Shown here piece after piece: positions 59,079-64,000 of a DNA stretch of 64,000 nucleotides. A program made the translations under genes and the position numbers. The DNA comes from Butyricicoccus_A sp963601915 (GTDB taxonomy: Bacteria > Bacillota > Clostridia > Oscillospirales > Butyricicoccaceae), in NCBI GenBank assembly GCA_963601915.1, contig CAVCGL010000006.1, positions 62,001-126,000 on the forward strand. The letters run 5' to 3'. The first letter of the stretch is position 1; each line of letters begins with the position of its first letter. The notes below the pieces were generated by a model. It was given only the letters and a program-made list of their open reading frames with translations, searched no databases and had not been told where the DNA came from.

Positions 59079-60344
59079 GTGACTACACCACAAATCGCTG
59101 CTGTTGTCATCTTCTTGGCAGTCATCATCGCTATTATGACAGAGAAGATCCATCGCGCAGTCGCTGCTACTGCTGGTGCTGTCCTTCTGCTCCTGATCGG
59201 CATCCTGAATGTAGATTCCGCCGTCAGCTATATCGACTTCAACACGGTCGGTGTCCTGATCGGTATGATGCTGTTCGTGGCAGTTGTGAAAAATTCCGGC
59301 ATTTTCGAATTCATTGCCATTAAATCAGCCAAAATTGCAAAGGGTGACCCTTGGCGCATCATGGTGCTGTTTGTCATCATCACCGCGGTTCTCTCCGCGT
59401 TCCTTGACAACGTAACCACCGTCCTGCTGATCGGCCCAATGACCATCGCCATCACACAGATTCTGGAAATCAATCCGGTTCCGTTCCTGATGACACAGAT
59501 CATGGCATCCAATATCGGCGGTACCGCCACCCTCATCGGTGACCCTCCGAACATCATGATTGGTTCTGCGGCAGGCCTTTCCTTCGTAGATTTTATTGAG
59601 AACACCGGTCTGGTTGTCATTCTGATTCTCGTCATCATGATTGTCTGCTTCCGTCTGATGTATGGCAAGCAGCTGGTTGTAGACGCAGAAAAGACCAAGC
59701 TCATCATGGAGTTGGACGAAAGCAAGACCATCAAGGATCGTTCTCTGATGATAAAGAGCCTCGTGCTCATCGCTCTCGTCGTCGTCGGCTTTGTCATGCA
59801 CAGCACGCTGGGCATCGAGTCCTGTGTCGTTGCACTGACCGCTGCCGCTGTGATGCTGATTATCGGCAAGCAGGATGCAGAGGACATCATCGCCAACGTC
59901 GAGTGGTCCACGATCGTGTTCTTCATCGGTCTGTTTATCGTCGTCGGCGGTATGCAGGAAACCGGCGTCATCAATATGCTGGCACAGGCTCTGATGGATG
60001 TCACCCACGGCGACGTTTTCATCACCATGCTGCTGCTCCTGTGGCTGTCCGCGATTTTCTCCGCATTCCTCGACAACATTCCGTTTGTTGCGACTCTGAT
60101 TCCGATGATTATCACGATGGGTCAGAGCGGCACAGATATTACCCCGCTGTGGTGGGCAATCTCGCTGGGTGCATGTTTGGGCGGCAACGGCTCTCTGATT
60201 GGTGCTTCCGCAAACGTCGTTTTGTCCGGTATCAGCAACAAGAACGGCTATCCGATCACCTTTATGAGCTATTTGAAGGTCGGCTTCCCGCTCATGATTC
60301 TTTCTATCATTATCTCCACCGGCTTCCTGCTCATTCGTTACTGA
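59079..60344 (+). CDS. ArsB/NhaD-type (ion transporter superfamily) permease
   Basis: 421 residues, about 10-12 membrane helices. The superfamily hallmarks occur in both halves: FLDNVTTVLLIGPMTIAITQ, NIGGTATLIGDPPNIMIGSA, and AFLDNIPFVATLIPMIITMG with LGGNGSLIGASANVVLSGIS. Substrate may be Na+, arsenite or a dicarboxylate; not decided by the sequence. The start is GTG at 59079, eight bases after GGAGG; an upstream in-frame ATG at 58899 would cross the promoter and is rejected. Confidence 0.88.
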   Translation: MTTPQIAAVVIFLAVIIAIMTEKIHRAVAATAGAVLLLLIGILNVDSAVSYIDFNTVGVLIGMMLFVAVVKNSGIFEFIAIKSAKIAKGDPWRIMVLFVIITAVLSAFLDNVTTVLLIGPMTIAITQILEINPVPFLMTQIMASNIGGTATLIGDPPNIMIGSAAGLSFVDFIENTGLVVILILVIMIVCFRLMYGKQLVVDAEKTKLIMELDESKTIKDRSLMIKSLVLIALVVVGFVMHSTLGIESCVVALTAAAVMLIIGKQDAEDIIANVEWSTIVFFIGLFIVVGGMQETGVINMLAQALMDVTHGDVFITMLLLLWLSAIFSAFLDNIPFVATLIPMIITMGQSGTDITPLWWAISLGACLGGNGSLIGASANVVLSGISNKNGYPITFMSYLKVGFPLMILSIIISTGFLLIRY

Positions 60345-60401
60345 GAGCTTTGAAAACCGCTGGTATCCCGCCGCATCCTGCGGCAGAATGGAGTGTATTT
60401 C

Positions 60402-60857
60402 ATGAACGCCAATTCTATCTCCGGTGATATGATTAACTTCCGCCTCCGTCAGCTGGGCGCAACGTCCATCCGCGAAGTCAACAGCATCATGCACATCGTG
60501 CGCTTCCAGCTGGAAAACGGATTTGAGGTGGCTTACGTCTTTAACATCACCAAAAACAACAAGTATTTCCTGCAGCGTATGCGCCCGTATGCGCTGGCAC
60601 ACGGCAAGATGGCTGACGCAGAGTCCATCGTAGAATTTATCACGCAGGACATCGCCAAGTTCCGTCAGGCACAGCAGAGCAGCAACTTCCATACGTTCAT
60701 CGAGACGGCAAGCCTCATGAACACGTTGACCGCCAAGCTGGAGGACATGTTCCTCAACCACAATGTAGACGGCAAGCTGCTGACGAATTTCAATCACTGC
60801 ATCCAGAACGATTGTGATTATATTGATGCCCTGGTCGATAATTCCAAGCCGCTGTAA
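60402..60857 (+). CDS. Unrecognised cytoplasmic protein between two ion transporters
   Basis: 151 residues, no membrane segment, mostly helical. MNANSISGDMINFRLRQLGA, IREVNSIMHIVRFQLENGFE, FNITKNNKYFLQRMRPYALA and DAESIVEFITQDIAKFRQAQ are the main blocks. GGAG is eight bases before the ATG, 57 bases after the permease stop with no terminator between, so it is cotranscribed with the permease. Possible regulator or cytoplasmic partner; no family recognised. Confidence 0.7.
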   Translation: MNANSISGDMINFRLRQLGATSIREVNSIMHIVRFQLENGFEVAYVFNITKNNKYFLQRMRPYALAHGKMADAESIVEFITQDIAKFRQAQQSSNFHTFIETASLMNTLTAKLEDMFLNHNVDGKLLTNFNHCIQNDCDYIDALVDNSKPL

Positions 60858-60879
60858 CCGGAATTTCCGTTTTCTCTAT

Positions 60880-60914
60880 AAACAGATCTGTCTTTTTTTG
60901 GCAGGTCTGTTTCT
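60880..60914 (+). terminator. Terminator after the permease operon
   Basis: AAACAGATCTGtc...ggCAGGTCTGTTT followed by CTTTTT, 22 bases after the stop. Confidence 0.85.
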
Positions 60915-61012
60915 TTTTATTTTTTCGTCTTTTGTGCAAATTCCGCGTTTAAATTTCGCTAACTTTCTTTCATTTTCCCATTTTCCGTGTTTCTTTTCCG
61001 TTAATTTCCGCC

Positions 61013-61041
61013 TTGATTTTACGAAATAAAGCATGTATAAT
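61013..61041 (+). promoter_or_regulatory. Promoter of the antiporter gene
   Basis: TTGATT, 17-bp spacer, TATAAT; about 88 bases upstream of the inferred start. Confidence 0.8.
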
Positions 61042-61128
61042 GGCAACGATGAAAAACTAGACATGTGTCGGTCTATTTTTCAGACATTTTGTTCAAAAAT
61101 GTATCATAAAAGAAAGAAGGTGGCTGGT

Positions 61129-62304
61129 TTGTCTTATACATTCCTGCTGGTTCTGGCAGTTATCCTGCTCTCAACAAAGGTTCTGGGCCTTGCGTCCGGC
61201 AAAGTCAATATGCCGCAGGTCGTCGGTGCATTGCTCGCCGGTCTGATCCTCGGCCCATCTATTCTCAATGTGGTGTCTGTTGACAACACGATTTCTGTCA
61301 TCTCAGAGCTCGGTGTTATCATGCTGATGTTCTCCGCCGGTCTGGAAACCGATCTGGCTGAGCTGAAGAAAACAGGTCTTGCCTCATTCGTTATCGCACT
61401 CGCCGGTGTTATTCTGCCGCTTGTGTGCGGCGCCGGACTCTATCTGTTCTGGTTCCGCGGAGAAGCTGATCCGCAGGCGACGCTCAAGGCAGTATTCGTC
61501 GGTGTCATTCTGACCGCCACCTCTGTTTCTATCACTGTCGAGACGCTCAAAGAAATGGGCAAGCTCAAAGGACGCGTTGGCACAGCGATTCTAGGCGCCG
61601 CCGTCATCGACGATATTCTCGGCATTATTGCCCTGACCGTAGTGTCCAGCTTTACCAATCCAGACATCCAGATTCATACAGTTTTGCTGAAAATTGTTCT
61701 GTTTTTCGTCTTTATCGCCGTTGTTGGCTTCTTTGTGTACAAGTATTTCGCACACCTCAACAATGCGTTCAACGAAAAAATGCATCGCCGCGTTGCGATT
61801 TACGGTCTGGCATTCTGCCTGCTGCTGTCGTTTGCCTCTGAGCAGTTCTTCGGCGTTGCGGACATTACCGGTGCATATTTTGCCGGTCTGCTGCTGTGCA
61901 ACCTGCCGAGCGTGCGCGCCTATGTGAGCCGGAAGATTGAAATCTGTGCGTATATGCTGTTCTCTCCGGTGTTCTTTGCCAGTGTTGGCCTGAAAACCGA
62001 TTTGCGCAGTCTGTCGCTCTCGCTGCTTGTCTTTGCCATTTTGCTGCTCGTCATTGCCATTTTGTCCAAAATCATTGGCTGCGGCCTCAGCGCAAAGCTG
62101 TTCCACTTCAGCAATACCGAAGCGCTTTCCGTTGGTATCGGCATGGTATCGCGCGGCGAAGTTGCTCTGATCGTTGCCCAGAAGGGCGCTGCATTCGGCT
62201 TAGTTCCGGATTCCTTGTTTGGCCCGGTCATTCTGGTGGTTATTGTCACCACATTGATTACCCCGATTCTGCTCAAGCTCGTCATGGGACGAAAGCCAGC
62301 ATAA
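61129..62304 (+). CDS. Kef-type cation:proton antiporter (CPA2 family)
   Basis: 391 residues, about 11-12 membrane helices: MPQVVGALLAGLILGPSILN, SELGVIMLMFSAGLETDLAE, GTAILGAAVIDDILGIIALT (the conserved Asp pair), FGVADITGAYFAGLLLCNLP and SVGIGMVSRGEVALIVAQKG are diagnostic. No TrkA-N domain follows. The likely start is TTG at 61129, seven bases after AAGGTGG; in-frame ATGs further upstream (61033, 61063, 61099) lie in the promoter/leader region. Confidence 0.88.
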   Translation: MSYTFLLVLAVILLSTKVLGLASGKVNMPQVVGALLAGLILGPSILNVVSVDNTISVISELGVIMLMFSAGLETDLAELKKTGLASFVIALAGVILPLVCGAGLYLFWFRGEADPQATLKAVFVGVILTATSVSITVETLKEMGKLKGRVGTAILGAAVIDDILGIIALTVVSSFTNPDIQIHTVLLKIVLFFVFIAVVGFFVYKYFAHLNNAFNEKMHRRVAIYGLAFCLLLSFASEQFFGVADITGAYFAGLLLCNLPSVRAYVSRKIEICAYMLFSPVFFASVGLKTDLRSLSLSLLVFAILLLVIAILSKIIGCGLSAKLFHFSNTEALSVGIGMVSRGEVALIVAQKGAAFGLVPDSLFGPVILVVIVTTLITPILLKLVMGRKPA

Positions 62305-62320
62305 TATTCTAAAATACCAC

Positions 62321-62358
62321 AAATCCGCAGAGAAATCATTCTCTGCGGATTTATTTTT
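62321..62358. terminator. Bidirectional terminator between the antiporter gene and the phage-like genes
   Basis: AAATCCGCAGAG-aaatcatt-CTCTGCGGATTT with T-rich tails, between converging genes. Confidence 0.92.
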
Positions 62359-62376
62359 TGCAGGTTTTGTTATAAA

Positions 62377-63030
62377 CTACGGCAATAGCGCCTTCCACCG
62401 GCTGAGGGCTAATTGCGCCTCCTTATACGCCTTATCCGCGGTCTGTGTGCCCGCTTTGACACCCAAAATGGCTGCATCTGCCGGAAGGACATATCCATAG
62501 GTCTGCCATCGCTGCATCGCCTGACTATACGCCGTTTGATACTGGGATGCCTGATACCGTTTCACGGACAGCTCATAGCTCCGATCTGCATTGTACTGAT
62601 CCGTCTTTGCCTGCGCCAGATTGGTTCGCAAATCGGCAATGCTGTTCCAATAGTCCTGCGATGCCTGCGCAATTTCTGTACTGCTTGTCCCGTGCGCCGC
62701 CTGTTCCTGTTTGAGCCGCTGTGCAGACAAGGCATTCAAATTGCTGCGCAAGCTGTTGTCCCTGGCAATGCGAGAGGATTCTGCGTATCCGCTCGTCGGC
62801 GCGGCATACACGCCGACGCTGTTTAATCCGGCTGCCGCCAGCTTTTCCTCCTGCCCCAATGCAGAAATCCGCGCGGCATTCTGCGCCTGCGTCACACTGT
62901 CTCGATATGTCGATTGAATCTGGCTCAAATTGGCCCGCAGTCTGCGCTGACTTTCCGCCTGCGCAGTTTCAAATGCATTGCGTCTGCTGTCCTCCGCCGC
63001 ACGATACAATCCATCAATATCCAAAGCCAT
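62377..63030 (-). CDS. Phage-like structural protein, helical, unknown
   Basis: 217 residues, Ala/Gln/Ser-rich, almost entirely helical with heptad-like spacing (ESQRRLRANLSQIQSTYRDS, LNALSAQRLKQEQAAHGTSS, YWNSIADLRTNLAQAKTDQY). GGAGGTGAGACAA precedes the ATG at 63030. Composition and position directly after a virion-like gene suggest a phage structural protein, but no family is recognised. Confidence 0.55.
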   Translation of the reverse strand: MALDIDGLYRAAEDSRRNAFETAQAESQRRLRANLSQIQSTYRDSVTQAQNAARISALGQEEKLAAAGLNSVGVYAAPTSGYAESSRIARDNSLRSNLNALSAQRLKQEQAAHGTSSTEIAQASQDYWNSIADLRTNLAQAKTDQYNADRSYELSVKRYQASQYQTAYSQAMQRWQTYGYVLPADAAILGVKAGTQTADKAYKEAQLALSRWKALLP

Positions 63031-63044
63031 TTGTCTCACCTCCT

Positions 63045-64000
63045 CTATCTCCGTCTCGCCGTATGTCTCACGCTGTATCGAATGGTCAAGCCCAATAAGC
63101 CAAACGGTTCCTCATTTTCTTCGTTCTTGGCAATGAGCTGAAATTGCCATGCGTGCCGCACGCGCCTTCGCACATCAACCGGTACCGCTGTCGGTGCAGA
63201 GCGAAAAGAAAAGCGAGAAAAAGCCAACCCGGCAAAGGAAAATTGAGAAAATTCCACGCGCTGCACGCACCGCATCAGGCGGTCTGTGCGATACCAAATC
63301 TCCGCACCGGAACGGCCATACGGCATCAGTCTGGGCTGACTGTACGTCACCGTCTTGGTTCTGCTGGCTTCCTGTAACGGCAAAAGCGGTGTCGCCCAAT
63401 GCGCAGCAATCGCAGCACCGTCATCCGAGTAGGCATGCGGATCATCGGTGTGACAAAAGCGGCACACCCGTCCATCTTCTGTGCCAAACCACAAATACCC
63501 ATCTGTATTGGCATCCGGCAAAAAGCACTGTGCCGGAATATTTTCCCAATAATACCATTCCGGTATGCCGCCTGTCATCTGCCTGCTGTCCGCCACATAG
63601 CAATGGTTGTTGACTGCGAGATAGTATTTTCCATCCCATACGCAGGCCGCCGCCTGTGTCAAATCCTCTCGGCACAGCTTGGGATTGATGCGCTGAGATA
63701 CACCGGAAATGGTTCGATATTCCGTGACATAGGTGCCATAAATTCCCATCACGCCATATGGAGAAAGGTAATACGGCGTCCCCGCCAGCACATCGATAGC
63801 ATATGGGCTGACGTCACCAGCAGCTTCCGCTCCCTGCCGCAGTTGATACGCCGGTTTGTTGTTCTCATCCAAAGAAAACGTGCGCAAATACTGCTTGGCG
63901 TCCTGACCATCCGATTTGAGGACAATCTGCGTGTCATATTGCCGGACATATCCCATAATTGCAGAAGCATCCGAGCCAATGCGCGTATAGCCGGTATCGG
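63045..64000 (-). CDS. Phage virion protein, possibly a beta-propeller stabilisation-type protein (5' end outside the window)
   Basis: At least 317 residues; the frame stays open to the right edge, upstream of an internal Met at 63956, with DTGYTRIGSDASAIMGYVRQ continuing into it. Repeated strand-rich blocks (GVMGIYGTYVTEYRTISGVS, YYLAVNNHCYVADSRQMTGG, GYLWFGTEDGRVCRFCHTDD) look like WD/beta-propeller blades, as in tail or packaged-DNA stabilisation proteins of short-tailed phages. The C-terminal end is basic (RHTARRR). Family assignment is an inference. Confidence 0.6.
   Translation of the reverse strand, partial: DTGYTRIGSDASAIMGYVRQYDTQIVLKSDGQDAKQYLRTFSLDENNKPAYQLRQGAEAAGDVSPYAIDVLAGTPYYLSPYGVMGIYGTYVTEYRTISGVSQRINPKLCREDLTQAAACVWDGKYYLAVNNHCYVADSRQMTGGIPEWYYWENIPAQCFLPDANTDGYLWFGTEDGRVCRFCHTDDPHAYSDDGAAIAAHWATPLLPLQEASRTKTVTYSQPRLMPYGRSGAEIWYRTDRLMRCVQRVEFSQFSFAGLAFSRFSFRSAPTAVPVDVRRRVRHAWQFQLIAKNEENEEPFGLLGLTIRYSVRHTARRR

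Overview
The window reads as chromosomal DNA of a moderately GC-rich, spore-forming member of the Clostridia (Oscillospiraceae/Butyricicoccaceae-like gut Firmicutes is my best guess; the genus cannot be settled from the sequence alone). Reasons: the gene order of the S10-spc-alpha ribosomal operon, a zinc-ribbon S14, the Gram-positive order rimP-nusA-rnpM-ylxQ-infB-rbfA-nrnA, a SpoIIE phosphatase, a threonine T-box, a bacterial-type ProS, LCP-type wall enzymes, and Shine-Dalgarno sites close to AGGAGG nearly everywhere.

Layout. 1-6.3 kb (minus): the rimP-nusA-rnpM-ylxQ-infB-rbfA-nrnA translation/transcription operon; nrnA runs off the left edge. 6.35-7.8 kb: a lone polysaccharide flippase. 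7.9-23.9 kb (minus): an uninterrupted S10-spc-alpha supercluster, rpsJ through rplQ, including secY, adk, map, infA, rpmJ and rpoA, preceded by a consensus promoter and a ~330-nt structured leader that ends in a terminator-like hairpin. 24.0-29.6 kb (minus): a sigma factor fused to its own membrane-anchored zinc-finger anti-sigma domain, dusB, a DedA protein, a small membrane protein and spoIIE. 29.75-33.0 kb (minus): a four-gene fumarate reductase/succinate dehydrogenase-like operon. 33.05-33.4 kb: tRNA-Met, tRNA-Glu and tRNA-Val behind a perfect promoter. 33.5-40.8 kb (minus): transglutaminase-like protein, prmA, an unrecognised TIM-barrel-like protein, argS, a DUF1934 protein, murI and ddl.

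40.8-42.6 kb is an AT-rich stretch without an ordinary gene but with its own promoter, a tandem array of about six imperfect repeats and a terminator: a 1.3-kb orphan transcript. 42.6-50.0 kb holds rnr, an LCP enzyme, a sugar nucleotidyltransferase pair, secG, a small membrane protein, tadA and a CPBP intramembrane protease. 50.1-50.8 kb holds a compact operon of four tiny peptides (31 aa, then three near-identical 30-aa copies). 51-58.7 kb has an MscS channel, proS, a small CNA/carboxypeptidase-regulatory-like protein, thrS with its T-box, and a ClpA/ClpC-type ATPase. 58.9-62.3 kb (plus) has an ArsB/NhaD-type permease, an unknown protein and a Kef-type antiporter. 62.4-64.0 kb enters what looks like a phage virion module, cut by the right edge.

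Most of the window is housekeeping translation machinery. The best candidates for undescribed biology are the micro-peptide operon at 50.1-50.8 kb, the orphan transcript with its repeat array at 41.2-42.5 kb, and the one-polypeptide sigma/anti-sigma switch at 24-25.3 kb.
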